A stretch of 64,000 nucleotides of DNA from contig NC_081409.1 in assembly GCF_030272615.1 (NCBI RefSeq), positions 20,398,260 to 20,462,259 of the forward strand, read 5' to 3'. Both the position numbers and the translations under genes were made by a program. The DNA is from Cryptomeria japonica (Eukaryota > Streptophyta > Pinopsida > Cupressales > Cupressaceae). Every line of letters starts with the position of its first letter. The first letter of the stretch is position 1. Shown here piece by piece: positions 10,419 to 22,039 of this stretch. Below the pieces are notes generated by a model. The model was given only the letters and a program-made list of their open reading frames with translations, was not told where the DNA came from and did no database searches.

Positions 10419-11193
10419 TGTATATGGTGAAAATGGATAACAATAATAACAATATTGAAAGGCTAAATGAATTCAACCACCAAACCCTAGCCTAACAACA
10501 ACAAAGATCCACCATAACATATGAAGATTACCTAAGACAATGCAAATAACTCAAAATAACAAAGATTATACCATCACATGTCCAATAGGGTTTTGATCTC
10601 CATTCTTCCTATCTCCATTGATCTTGCTTGATATGTTTGCTCTCAGATTTTTATATGCACAAGAGCTCAACAAAGAACGGAATGTGGTTGCAAGTAGGAT
10701 CGTAGTGTAGCCAAGTACTCCCAAATTGTCGATTAGTCATTAGGGTTTGACAATGAAGAAAGCATCTTCTTAAATAGAAGACACAATAAGAAATGGAGGG
10801 TTAAGATTGAGAGGTGTAAAAGGAGGTCGGCTAGGATTAGAGGGTAGGTATAAGAAATAGTAAAATAATGAAAGGGGTAGGTAGTGTATGAATTAAGAGA
10901 TAAATGACATGTGTCATGTGTAGAAAAAGATAATGAATTAATTAAATAAATAAAGATTTATTTAATTAATAGAAGAAGTAGGACAATTAAATAAATAAAA
11001 TATTTATTTAATTTAGGAAAAGGATCATTTAAATAAATAAATGTATTTATTTAAATGAGAAATAAGGCTAGAAGAGGATAAATGAATTAATTAAATAAAT
11101 AAAGATTTATATAATTAATAGAAGAATTAGGTTTAGATAATTAAATAAATAAAATATTTATTTAATTAGACATGACAATTTTAGGTGTCTACA
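10419..11193 (-). repeat. 5' LTR of G1 (775 bp)
   Basis: In the element sense it begins TGTAGACACC (at 11193) and ends CATATACA (at 10419), followed by the primer site. The first 270 bp are AT-rich and hold a partial duplication with a period of about 149 bp (copies start at 10932 and 11081) built from AATTAAATAAATAAA and its inverse. No partner LTR is inside the window. Confidence 0.8.
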
Positions 11194-12369
11194 ATTTCAT
11201 CAATATCTTTGGCTAGAACTGAGAAGGTTGGGGTTTGTGATGGATTCTCTTGCTAAGGAGGTGGGGGGTTTTCATCAACATGAGGGTTTTCTTTTGTAAT
11301 TGGGGTTTACTCTGCAGATATGGATGCAACCTTTTTAAAAGGAGCCTTTCTCTTTTTAGGTTTTGGGGCCTCCTTCTGTGGGTCCAATTCAACAATGGTA
11401 GGTGGGGTTTGTGCAGAGGAATTCATAGTAGATTTCTTGGTGGGGATCCTTCTTTTCTTGGATGTTAGGTTTTCGGTTTGTGAGGATTGAGTGGGCTCAC
11501 TAGAAACTAGTTCATCATCAAAAAGTACAATGGAAACCCTTTTTTTTTCCTCTTCCTATTTGGCTTTGAGGATTCTTCCTGGGATGGCTAACCAGACTCA
11601 ACAATAGGAGGGGTTTGTGTGATAGCAGAAGGATTTGATTCTATAGCTAGCTCATTTAAAATTGCAAGAGTCAAGTTAATGACAGCAAGAGGGGTGGCAT
11701 GGGTTATTTCAGGCATAATAAAGCCTTCTCCTTTCTCAGGAGTCTTTTTTTGTGATAGGGGAGGTGTTATCTTTCATTTGGGAAGTCACCTTTACTATTC
11801 TAAGGCTAAAATTCTAGTTCTTCTTTGAAAATAAACCCTACACAACTCCTAATTTCTTCACAAATCACAAAGCTATAGACTCCAATAATACTTACTTGAT
11901 TTCTCAAATTCTCTTGGATGCAATTGTGCAACATTGAAGGTTGTTCTGAATCACCTTGGCTCGCTCTTCGATCGCTTCTTGGGTGCTCTTCAAATGCATA
12001 GTATACAATTATGCTTCAGAAATCACTTTTATCATTCATAGAGGAGCCACCATTAATTCACATGTGCATGCCTGACAGGTTGGTGGCTTTAAGATTTAAA
12101 CTTTGCCCTTTATTTTAAAATGGATGATCAATATCACATTGTTGACCCCTTTGAATGCTGACATTGTGCACTACAATATCTTCTCTGCCACCTTTTCTTT
12201 TTCATTTCATTATAAATGTAAGAATTTGTCAATATAGCCAAGATCCAGGGCACAATGAATAGCACAAGAGAGAGAGAAAGAGAGAGAGAGAGAGATAAAA
12301 GATTTGATAAGAATAAACTATATTCTAACCAAGATGCAAATACTATCAACTAGATCATTACATACAATG
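11194..12369. other. Unassigned stretch with a decayed Pro/Ser/Lys-rich coding-like patch
   Basis: On the minus strand about 11660-11200 reads, with several stops and frame changes, as a low-complexity protein rich in Pro, Ser and Lys (for example EAPKPKKRKAPFKK and SAQTPPTIVELDP). This patch touches the G1 LTR end at 11193, so G1 may have inserted into it. It could be the tail of an older transposon ORF or of a host pseudogene; I cannot tell. From about 11830 to 12369 I see only AT-rich DNA and a GA microsatellite. Confidence 0.35.
12267..12295. repeat. (GA)n microsatellite
   Basis: Nearly pure GA repeat of about 29 bp with one AA interruption. Confidence 0.9.
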
Positions 12370-12773
12370 TGTTGGAATCCAAGAACACTGAGAGGGTGGG
12401 TGAATCAGTGTTCTTCAGGAATAATTAATTTTAACCTAATCAACACAACAAGTTAGCAACATGTATGCATAAAATAAAATAACAACAAGTAATAATGAAA
12501 CCACAAAGATCAAAACCATAACCTACACATTTATATGTGGAAAACCTCAAGGAGGAAAAACAACGGTGGGATTGGAGACCCACAATATCTATCCACTGAT
12601 CAGATGAATAAATATTACATATAAGGGGTCTACACATGCAGGAAGGAACACTTCATAGAGCGCATTTCTCATCACAAAAGGATCCTCACTGACTACAATA
12701 AATCTTTGGACTACAATCCAGAAAGAAGAGTGAACTGCAAGAATAACATCTCCTATGCCTAAGTATAGTTCTG
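12370..12773 (-). repeat. E left (3') LTR, first segment
   Basis: Begins TGTTGGAATCCAAG and matches 23197-23279 plus 43538-43855 of the right LTR. It holds the usual copia pattern of a GTGGAAAACC...GGAGGAAAAAC block (about 12537-12561). At 12774 it joins G2 LTR sequence with a GT microhomology. The counterpart of 43856-44223 is absent here, so a deletion took LTR sequence on both sides of the joint. Confidence 0.8.
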
Positions 12774-13456
12774 GTACACCCTTTGGGGGAGGTGTAGAGG
12801 AGTGTATGAAGCATCATTGGTGTGAAGGAGGATCCTCCACCAATCCAGACAAAGTGGCTAAAACACAAAACACTCACTGTGACCCAGGCAGACCACAAAA
12901 CCCTTAAAAACCCCAAAATTCGCCCAAGGCACCGTACGGCCACTTGGAGGCCCAAAACCTAGAAAATCCTTGAGCCCTTGCCAATTGAATGGTAGTCTAT
13001 TTTGGGAGTTTGGGTTGTGTATGCATCATTTGTGAGAGAAAGCCCTAAAGGACTGAGTAGGAGACCTAATTGGTCCTAATCCTTGTAGCTCTGTTTTGCA
13101 AGCAAAAACACAAAACAGTGAAATCAGTAGAAAGCATGAAGGTAGCAACTTCTTGGGGGCATATGGAAGGATGCATAACATGGTTTAAGACCTGATTTAA
13201 CCTTGCTAAGACCTTGGAAGGTGTGGAACTAGCCTTAGCCCTTATTAGCCATAGTAAGGGATTTTGGGTCTCATGAGTAGGTGAGACCTTAGGAGCAGCA
13301 TAGCAACTCATTGGTGGGTGGATTTGGCAAGGTAAAGGAATTTCTCAAGCAAGGGAAGTCCTAGAGACCCTAGGGTGTGGAGAGAACACCAGGAGATCCC
13401 AAGAAAGGATCCAGGAGCATAGACTAGGCTAGTCTATCCCAAGCACCAACCCATCA
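12774..13456 (+). repeat. G2 5' LTR, truncated
   Basis: The 683 bp match 19049-19731 of the 3' LTR with the same length and about 35 differences counted by eye (near 5%). It ends CCCATCA just before the primer site. Confidence 0.9.
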
Positions 13457-13459
13457 GAT

Positions 13460-13471
13460 TGGTATCAGAGA
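13460..13471 (+). promoter_or_regulatory. Primer-binding site of G2
   Basis: TGGTATCAGAGA, three bases after the LTR end, matches the complement of the initiator tRNA-Met 3' end. Confidence 0.85.
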
Positions 13472-13535
13472 AGATAAAAGACTTGTTGGACTGTGTATGT
13501 CTCTATATACTGATGAATCAGTAGGGGAGAGTAGA

Positions 13536-16500
13536 ATGGTCACTAATGCAGAGCTGGCTAGAGAGGTGGAAGAATACAAGGACAAGAATAGACTCCTTGA
13601 AGAAGCTATGAGAGAGATAAGGGATAAACTGTAGGAAGTGGTGGATTAGAGGACACAAGGACCTTGGGATAAAGACACCAAAGGTAAAGGCAAGAAGACT
13701 ATAGACATAGATGACATTATCCCTGAACAAAATCCCTTATTCTATGAAGAACCTTTTGTGAAGGCTATTAAGGCCTTGAAAACCAAAGCCTTTGAAGGAT
13801 TGCCACATTTCAGTGGAAGAATGGACATAGACACTATTATGGAATGGATTGAGGGCATGAAAAACCACTTTGAGTGTGAGGGAGTGACAGAGGCTCAAAA
13901 GGTTAAAGTTGCCAAATCAAGATTAAGGGGAGCAGCTTTGACATGGTGGAAGTACCTACAAGAAGAAAGAGTTAGTATGGGAAAGCTACCTATTGCAAAT
14001 TGGAAAGCTATGGTGAGTAAGATTAAGGAGAACTACTTACCAGAGGATTATGAAGTCCAACTTCAAAAGAAGAGACAAGGATTGAAGCAGAAGGATCTTG
14101 ATGTGACCTCCTACACAGAGGAGTTTCAAAAGCTATGTCTTAGATCCAAAGTCCAAGAAGATGAATCTATTAAGGTGGCTAGGTATCTAAGCGGCCTAAA
14201 GTGGAACATTCAAGAGGAGATAAGCCTATGGACTCCTACTACTGTCCAAAAATGTCATCAGCTTGCTACCAAGGTAGAAGAGAGGAACAAAAGGAAAGGA
14301 GACTCCAATAACAGGGGTAGAGGCAGAGGTAGAGATCAAGTGAATCACCGAGGTGGTTATCAAAGCAAGGCAAATGAGCCAAGGAACCAAGGAGAAACCA
14401 AGTTGACTGAGCATGGTAGTGAAGCCAATCTCTAAGGAGGACATTCTAGAGGAAGAGGTGCACAAGGTGGTCCAAATAGGGGTAGAGGTACCGGAAAAGG
14501 TAACTCCTATTTTGCAACAATGAAGTGTTACAATTGTGGACAATTGGAACACCCGACATATAGATGCCTTGGCAAGCCTACATCATCAAACAGTGGAAAA
14601 AGGGTTGCATATGCACATGAAGACTCTTCAAGCAGCAAGACACCTAAGGTGGACCATATTGAATCAGAGATTGGAGAAAATCTGATGTTTAATAGGGTCT
14701 TGATAAGACAGCCAGAGAAGAATGAACCTACGCATAGGAGAGCATTGTTTAGGGTGAGGTGCAAGATTCTTGGTAAAGTTTGCAAGGTGATAGTTGATTT
14801 AGGCTCAACTGATAATATCATATCAGAAGAGGCAGTCAAGAAGTTGAAACTCACAAGGATACCCCACACTAACCCATACAAGGTGACATGGTTGAATCAT
14901 GAGCAGAGTGTGCTAGTCAATGAGCAGACTTGGGTAGAGTTTTCTATTGGAGGATACAAGGATAAGATCCTTTGTGATGTGTTACCTATGGATGCATGTC
15001 ACTTATTGCTAGGAAGACCCTAGCAATTTGATAGGAAGGTGATCTATGATGGAGAGGAGAACTCCATTTCCTTTAAGAAGGATAGCAAGACCTTCAAGAT
15101 TCAATCTTTGACAGAGAATGAAGAGGGAACTTCAAGAACACCTAGTGTTTTATTGGCTACCGATAAAGAATTTTTAAACTTGCCACATGAGGAGGAGATA
15201 GTGAAGTGTGCCATATTTGTGAAGCCAAAGGAGGAAGAAGACAAGTTGTAGGCAGAGATACCCAAGGAGGTGAAGCACATGTTGCAAGAGTATAAGGACA
15301 TAGTGAGTGATGGAGCACCTGCAACACTCCCAATAAGAAGGTCTATAAGTCATCAAATAGACTTTGTTCCTAGTGCATCCTTACCTAACAAGGCTACATA
15401 TAAGCTTACACCTGATCAGAATAAGAAGGCAGCAAGGCAAGTGCAGGAGTTATTGGAACAAGGACTAATTAAGAAGAGCATCAGCCCATGTGCAGTCTCG
15501 GTAGTGCTATCATCAAAAAAAGGTGGTAAGTGGAGACTTTGCACTGACTCAAGAGAAATCAATAGGATTACCATAAGGTATAGGTTTCCTATTCCTAGAA
15601 TAGAGGATCTAATGGACTGTTTAGGAGGGACTATGTATTTCACCAAGCTAGACCTTAAAGTGGTTATCACCAGATAAGAATTAAGGAGGGTGATGAGTGG
15701 AAGACTGCTTTTAAAACCACAGAAGGATTGTATGAATGTCTTGTGATGCCATTGGGACTCACCAATGCTTCGAGCACCTTCACGAGGTTGATGAATGAAG
15801 TGTTCAAGGATTTCACAGGCAGATTTGTGGTAGTGTACCTACATGACATTCTCATCTATAGCAAAACCAAAGAGGAGCACCTTGAGAATTTGAGGTTAGT
15901 CTTAGAGAGGTTACATGAGGAGAAGATATACATCAACCTAGAGAAGTGTGACTTCTTGAAGCAAGAGCTGGCATACTTAGGATTTGTGGTGTCTAAAGGA
16001 ACCTTGAAGATGGATCCAAGCAAAGTGGAGGCAATCTTGAATTGGCCTGCACCTAAAACAGGGACTAAGGTTAGAAGTTTCCATGGATTAGCTCAATTCT
16101 ATAGGAAGTTTGTGAGGAACTTCAATGGCATATGTGCACACCAGTCCTTGACACAATCAAAGGAGGACTTAAAACTAAGTTTAAATGGACTGAGCAGGCT
16201 GACAAAGCATTTCAATTGTTGAAACAGGAAGTAGCCACAAAACACATCCTTCTCCTACCTACGTTTGATAAGCTATTAACTTTGGAGTGTGATGCAAGTG
16301 GAATTGCAATAGGTGGTGTGTTGAGTCAAGAGGGAAGACTTGTGGCATTTTTCAATGAGAAGCTTAATGAAGCAAAGAAGAAGTACTCAGCCTATGACCT
16401 AGAGTTGTATGCATTAGTGCAGTCACTAAAGAAATGGAGGCATTACCTACTCCCAAAGGAATTTGTAGTGTTAACAGACAACCAGACATTGAGTTACATT

Positions 16501-18135
16501 AACACTCAAGATAAGCTAAGCAATAGACATCTGAAATGGATGGAATACCTCCAATCCTTCACCTTCACCATCAAGCATAAGAAGACACAGCTTAATAAGG
16601 TGGTAGATGCCTTAAGCAGGAAGTTGTTGATAGTTCAAGAACTATAGTTGCAGAGCATAGGCATAGAAGGTTTCAAAGACCTCTATGAAGGAGATGAAGA
16701 CTTCTCATCAACTTACAAGATTTACAAAGAGTTTGAGAACCATTTCCATGGTGAGTATGCAAATTACACTCTCCAAAATGGTCTCTTGTTCAAGGGTAAC
16801 TAGTTGTGTGTACCTAGAGGATCCATGAGGGAGAACCTCATCCAAGAAAAACATAATGGCAGTTTAAGTGGACACTTTGGAGTCAACAAAACCTTAGATT
16901 TAGTATAGAGGTACTACTATTGGCCAAAGTTGCCAAGAGATGTAAAGAGGTATGTAGAGCAATGTGGAGTGTGTCAAAGAGAAAAAAGAGGATCAAGCAA
17001 TGTTGGTCTTTATCAACCATTATCAGTCCCTAATAGACCTTGGGAATGTATAAGCATGGACTTTGTAGTAGGACTTCCCAAGACCAAAATAGGTATGGAC
17101 AGCATCTATGTAGTAGTAGATAGATTTTCCAAGATGAGTCATTTCATCCCATGTAAGACTACACATGATGCTAGCTATGTTGCACATATCTTCTTCAAAG
17201 AGATTGTTAGGATTCATGGACTCCCTTTAAGCATTATTTCAGATAGGGATAGCAATTTCATGGGTCATTTTTGGCAAACATTATGGAAGAGACTAGGAAC
17301 TAACTTGTCATTTAGCTCAGCTTACCATCCACAAATAGATGGTCAAACTGAAGTCATCAACAGGGTGTTAGGCAATTTGTTGAGGTGTCTAACTAAGGAA
17401 TATGGTCAGACATGGGACCTAATCATTCCTCAAGTAGAGTATGCATATAATGACAGTGTGAATAGGACCACTAGTAGAAGCCCTTTTGAGGTTGTGTATG
17501 GCAGACATCCAAGGGGAGTATGTGAGTTGAGAGACCTTAGTACTTTGGAGATGAAGAATGGGCAAGCAGAGGACTTCACTCAAACCATCAAGGAATTTCA
17601 AGAGCAAGTTAAGAATGCCATCCTTGAATCCACTCAAAAACTAAAGGCCAAAGTGGATGAGAGAAGAAGAGAGGTTCAATTCAAGGTGGGTGACTATGTG
17701 ATGGTACATTTGAGCAAAGCCAGGATGCAAAGTGGTAAGCCTACCAAACTATAGATGAAGAGAGTAGGACCTTGTCAAATTCTGGAAAAATATGGTGAGA
17801 ATGCCTATAAGGTTGATTTACCTTCAGACTTAGCCATTTCACCAATCTTTATTATTGTTGATCTGGTAATGTACAAGGAAGAGATAGCAGGGCAGACTGA
17901 GAACCAAGCTAAGGTATTACAAGACTTGGATGTAAATACCTTACCTCAAGTGAAGAAGCCTAAAGTAGAGGAGATCTTGGAATCAAGGGTGAAGAAGTCC
18001 ACTAGACACTAGGTCTATATGGAGCACTTAGTGAAATGGGCAGATCAACCAGTATCAGAAGCTACATGGGTGGAGGAGAGCAGGTTCAAGACACTTGGAA
18101 TAGACCCGGCTCTCATTTCTTCTTCTTTTTATTAG
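13536..18135 (+). pseudogene. G2 gag-pol polyprotein with chromodomain (broken)
   Basis: I start it at ATG 13536, which is in frame with Gag and opens a coiled-coil-like segment; stops follow at 13632 and 13647. Gag (about 13758-14440) ends in a knuckle CYNCGQLEHPTYRC (14526-14567) with Glu in place of the usual Gly. The protease motif reads DLGST instead of DSGST (about 14798-14812). RT has a one-base loss near 15660. Its active site is YLHD (15836-15847) where YLDD is expected. A second frame change lies near 16130. RNase H (16250-16640) and integrase follow: zinc module H-x3-H...C-x2-C (about 16845-16980) and DDE residues in MDFVVGLP, SDRDSNF and HPQIDGQTE. A chromodomain (VYMEHLVKWADQPVSEATW, about 18013-18069) ends at TAG 18133-18135. 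About ten in-frame stops are present. Confidence 0.92.
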
Positions 18136-18141
18136 TTATGT

Positions 18142-18155
18142 GCAGAGGGGGATTA
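18142..18155 (+). promoter_or_regulatory. Polypurine tract of G2
   Basis: GCAGAGGGGGATTA directly before the 3' LTR start TGGTGTAGG. Confidence 0.8.
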
Positions 18156-19731
18156 TGGTGTAGGAGAACCCTTTCAAGCTCTCCCTCCTTCTTGTTTTTT
18201 TGGTGTTATGCTTCTTATGAAGCCATTGTACATGAATAAGAGCCATGAGCTCATGTGTGCTAGACTAGGTCCTAGTTTTAGGTCCTTAGTGTTTTGTTGT
18301 GATTTCTTGTGCAGGAGAGGTTGAGTGTGCCTAGAATGTGTGTTAAGCCTTATTGGCATGTTGATGTCCTTAGGATAGCCCAAAATAGGCTTAGGAGTCA
18401 TGAAAAGCAACAATGGCAAAGTTGCTCAAAAGATGCAAAAGTTGCATGACAACTTTTAAAAGTTGTCAAGCAACTTTTCCACCCAAAGTGGTCATAGACC
18501 CTTGTTGTGCATCGAGAGCCCTAATTTTGGCACACTGACCAAGGTATGGGTAGTATAAGTATTTGAAAACCCTAAATTAATGGGTTGGATGTCAGACATT
18601 GTATGGCCCTAGTAAAAACACCAGACTGAGATTGTAAAATTGTTACCAGTCAGTTTGAATGAAGCAACCAAGCAAGTTAATGGATTGAGATACATCAAAA
18701 ACTATGTGGAATGTCCTTCATGGTGTAAATACTTTCATTTAAAGCAATTAGTTTAGGTGTTTATTTGCAGATTGAGTGTGTTTGTAAATAGTTTGTAAAT
18801 TGTCTTCTTACTGTCCAGTTTTGGACAGGATTGTGTAAATGGCTGCATAACTCCATTCCCTATTGTGGAACCACCATGAAACCATGCAGAATGAGAGTGA
18901 AAACCTTGTACCATACTATAAAACAAGCAGGGCCCTTGAAAATGCAGGGAGGCCATCAAGAGACCCAATCCTAGGCGAGACTGAACAGTGCCCGGCTAGG
19001 AAAGGTTAAGTTGCAGAGGTCTTGGAGAGAAAGGTTGGATAGAGGAAAGTACACCCTTTGGGGGAGGTGTAGAGGAGTGTATGAAGCATCATTGGTGTGA
19101 AGGAGGATACTCCACCAATCTAGACAAAGTGGCTAAAACACAAAACACTCACTATGACCTAGGCAGACCACAAAACCCTTAAAAACCCCAAAATTTGCCC
19201 AAGGCACCGTACGGCCACTTGGAGGCCCAAAACCTAGAAAATCCTTGAGCCCTTGCCAATTGAATGGTAGTATATTTTGGGATTTTTGGTTGTGTATGCA
19301 TAATTTGTGAGAGAAAGCCCTAAAGGACTGGGTAGGAGACCTAATTGGTCCTAATCCTTGTAGCCCTGTTTTGCAAGCAAAAACACAAAACCGTGAAATC
19401 GGTAGAAAGGATGAAGGTAGAAACTTCTTGGGGGAATATGGAGGGATACAAAACATGGTTTAAGACCTGATTTAACCTTTCTAAGACCTTGGAAGGTGTG
19501 GAACTAGCCTTAGCCCTTATTAGCCATAGTAAGGGATTTTGGGTCTCATGAGTAGGTGAGACCTTAGGAGCAGCATAGCAACTCATTGGTGGGTGGATTG
19601 GGCAAGGTCAGGGGATTTCCCAATAAAGGGAAGTCTTAGAGACCCTAGGGTGTCGAGAGAACACCAAGAGATCCCAGGAAAGGATCCAACAACATAGACT
19701 AGGCTAGTCTATCCAAAGCACCAACCCATCA
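18156..19731 (+). repeat. G2 3' LTR (1576 bp)
   Basis: Starts TGGTGTAGGAG and ends CCCATCA. It contains a run of alternating AAGTTGC and GCAACTT words at 18417-18480 and a TATA box CTATAAAA at 18916-18923. After it the E LTR resumes (CTAAAATAGG at 19732). A similar LTR type, with the same TGGTGTAGG start and GCAACTT words, is the solo LTR at 33915-41563. Confidence 0.9.
18916..18923 (+). promoter_or_regulatory. TATA box in G2 3' LTR
   Basis: CTATAAAA at LTR position about 761. The 5' LTR copy kept only position 894 onward, so this box exists only downstream of the coding region. Confidence 0.5.
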
Positions 19732-20154
19732 CTAAAATAGGTCACCATAATCCAAAGGCAACACCATTGATCAAATGGAACATGAACATGATAACCATCA
19801 GTATCTTGAGAACCTTCTAAAATCTGCACCAACACCACTTATCAAATCCATTAAAAGATCTTCAACAAAGCTTTGTCGGTAAAACCCTTACCGGTAACAA
19901 AAAGGCTTAGTAGAACATATGATAGCTTCCAGATTACCAAATCCCAAACCAACTGAATGTGACACACACATGAATGAATGAACCAAACCAATTCCACCAA
20001 ACTGAACATACTGGATAATACCAGCAATGATCTCCAAATCAACATCACAATCCAACCACTCTACCAGAACCTGGTAGACAACCAAACAATCTAGTGTTGA
20101 CATCAATTACAAACATCAATGCAACACATAATCAATTCCTCTAAATTGCCAACA
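19732..20154 (-). repeat. E left (3') LTR, second segment
   Basis: Continues the E LTR after G2. Its first 30 bp (CTAAAATAGGTCACC...) match 44224-44256. It ends GCCAACA, so the LTR begins TGTTGGC in the E sense, and is followed by the polypurine tract. Confidence 0.8.
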
Positions 20155-20173
20155 ATATCCCCCTTTGGCATTG
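20155..20173 (-). promoter_or_regulatory. Polypurine tract of E
   Basis: In the element sense CAATGCCAAAGGGGGATAT precedes TGTTGGCAA of the 3' LTR. Confidence 0.75.
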
Positions 20174-20533
20174 ATGGCAACAGTAGATGTGAAAAACATC
20201 CAAGTGCCAAGAAATGCCAAACAATTCTCCCCCAATGGAAGACATCCAACAATCTCCCATAAATGATATATCAATGAATCTCTGAACCAATTAACCAAAC
20301 CATAGACCAAACTCCCCCTTTGACTGATATAATTTTTGAGCTCTATTTTTTACATGTATATCTCTCCCCCTTTGACATCAATTCCATAAATATGACATAA
20401 ATATCAAAGAAAAACCATTTATCCTCTAAACCACACAACTGACTACTCCCCCTGAGTAGTAGCACCAACTCATCAACCTAGAATGAATGATAGTTCTAAT
20501 AATGCATACCGGACTAATGCCAATCAACATCAC

Positions 20534-21060
20534 TTAAGTCTCAACTAGAGGGGAAAAGACCCCGAATCTATCTCTAAAGTATTCAAATGATTCCTTGGGC
20601 AAAGGTTTAGTGAAGATATCTACATTTTTCTCTTTAGTGTTCACATAAACAAATCTGACCTCATTTGCTTCTAACTTTTCCTTCAAAAAGTTATACTTGA
20701 TTGATATGTGCTTTATCTTAGAATGAAATACGGGATTCTTTGATATGTCAATATTAGCAGAGTTATCATAGTGAATAACTACTAGTTCATCACAATCTAC
20801 CCTTATATCTACTTGTGTACAACTAGTTGCAACAACAATATATTGAGCTTCAGTAGTAGATAAATAAGTACATGACCATTTCTTGCTGATCCATGAAACA
20901 AATTTCTTTCCAAGACAGAAAAATTCACCGGATGTTCTTTTTCGGTCATCTATATCTCCAGCCCAATCTGCATCTATATATGCACATAGTGTAAAGACAA
21001 CATCTTTAGGATACCACAAACCATATTCAGTTATTCCTTGTAAATATCTGAAAATCCTTG
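20534..21060 (-). pseudogene. E copia RNase H, fused to a truncated RT
   Basis: Open for 161 codons from 21019. Copia RNase H blocks are clear: DADWAGD, SWISKK, STTEAQY, and the KIKHISIKYNF block near the end. It ends 379 bp before the LTR. Upstream the frame continues as RIFRYLQGITEYGLWYP and joins directly to EETFSLVA of the RT N-terminus, so the catalytic part of RT is missing. Between 20155 and 20533 I see only the 3' untranslated region. Confidence 0.85.
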
Positions 21061-21960
21061 CTACCAGAGAAAAAGTTTCTTCATAATCAATTCCTTCCTT
21101 TTGAGATTATCCTTTGCAGATCAATCTAGCCTTATTCCTCACAACTTGTCCAACTTCATTCAATTTATTCCTTAAAAACCATTTAGTTCCAATAACATTC
21201 TTATTTTTTAGGTTGAGGAACTAAAGTCCATGTGTTGTTCTTTTCTATTTTATCCAATTCCTCTTCCATACCTTTAATCCAACATTCATCCTACATGCTT
21301 CAACTACTATTGCCAGTTCAATTTGAGAAATTAAGCATAGCTCTCCAACTGCTAACCTTCTCCTTGTCATCGCTCATTTCTCTTTTCTCTAATGATCTGA
21401 TCTTCTTTATGATTCAACCTTACATACCTAGGAGTCTTCTGACTTTTTGTTTGTCTACTCTATTCTTCAATTATTGTTGAATTTTCTGATACTGCCAGGG
21501 TAACTAGTTCAACATTTTGTTCTGGTGCAGGCACTACTAGATCAGTTATGATCATTTCTACTTCTGGTTCTCTTTCATAAGTTTGGATTTGACCTCTATA
21601 CTACTCATCCACCTTGACATTAGCACTCTCCACAATTCTCTGCAATATTTGTTATAGCATCTATATGCTTTGCTTTCATTTGAATAACAAAGTTATATCC
21701 CTTCATCACATCTAAGATCAAACTTTCAAATTAATTACCAAATATTTTGAAGTACATAACAATAGGTGTATGACCAAACCATAACTCATAAAGTGACTTA
21801 CCAGTAAACTATTTACTAGATCCAAGTTCCAACAAATATTTATCGGTTAACCTTCAAATAAACTTCTCCAATGTCTGAAATAGGCTTTCAGACCATTACC
21901 GAGGGTAATGCAAGATCTATCATCAATTTGCCTATCCCAAAGGCTAATGCCTTAGTTACT
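21061..21960 (-). pseudogene. E remnant: integrase C-terminal end and RT N-terminus
   Basis: Read on the minus strand with many stops and frame changes. Near 21830-21740 it gives TGKSLYELWFGHTP...FKIFG, the region after the copia integrase core. Near 21200-21065 it gives NVIGTKWFLRNKLNEVG, ARLICKGYSQ and YEETFS, the start of copia RT. The integrase zinc and DDE regions and the protease are not found between here and the Gag at 22040. Confidence 0.7.
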
Positions 21961-22039
21961 GGATGATTTTCCTATAGGTGCAAAAACATTATGTTCCTGT
22001 CGATTGAGTAACTAGGGTATTTGCTTCTACCGGTTGATC

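Larger units (their letters stand above)
2785..11193 (-). mobile_element. G1: Tat-like Ty3-gypsy retrotransposon, 5' part
   Basis: Order in its own sense: 5' LTR (11193-10419), primer site, 2.2-kb leader, then gag, protease, G-patch-like linker, RT and the start of RNase H. The coding frame is still open at 2785, where element A begins, so G1 is interrupted rather than ended there. The rest of pol and the 3' LTR should lie to the left of element A, outside the window. The Gag with FC-x-FH-x3-GH-x4-C knuckle, DGGAG protease and G-patch-like linker match plant Tat-lineage elements. The sequence next to the right end is ATTTC (11194-11198). Confidence 0.85.
12774..19731 (+). mobile_element. G2: chromovirus-type Ty3-gypsy retrotransposon
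   Basis: Truncated 5' LTR (12774-13456), initiator-Met primer site, one gag-pol region with a C-terminal chromodomain, polypurine tract and a complete 3' LTR (18156-19731). The chromodomain after integrase places it among plant chromoviruses. The first 893 bp of the 5' LTR, which hold the TATA box in the other LTR, are lost together with part of the host E LTR. The copy therefore lacks its promoter as well as intact coding frames. Confidence 0.9.

Noticed and set aside
12370-12773. A separate short element or SINE at 12370
   Set aside because: It matches the right LTR of E and continues after G2 at 19732, so it is a split LTR.
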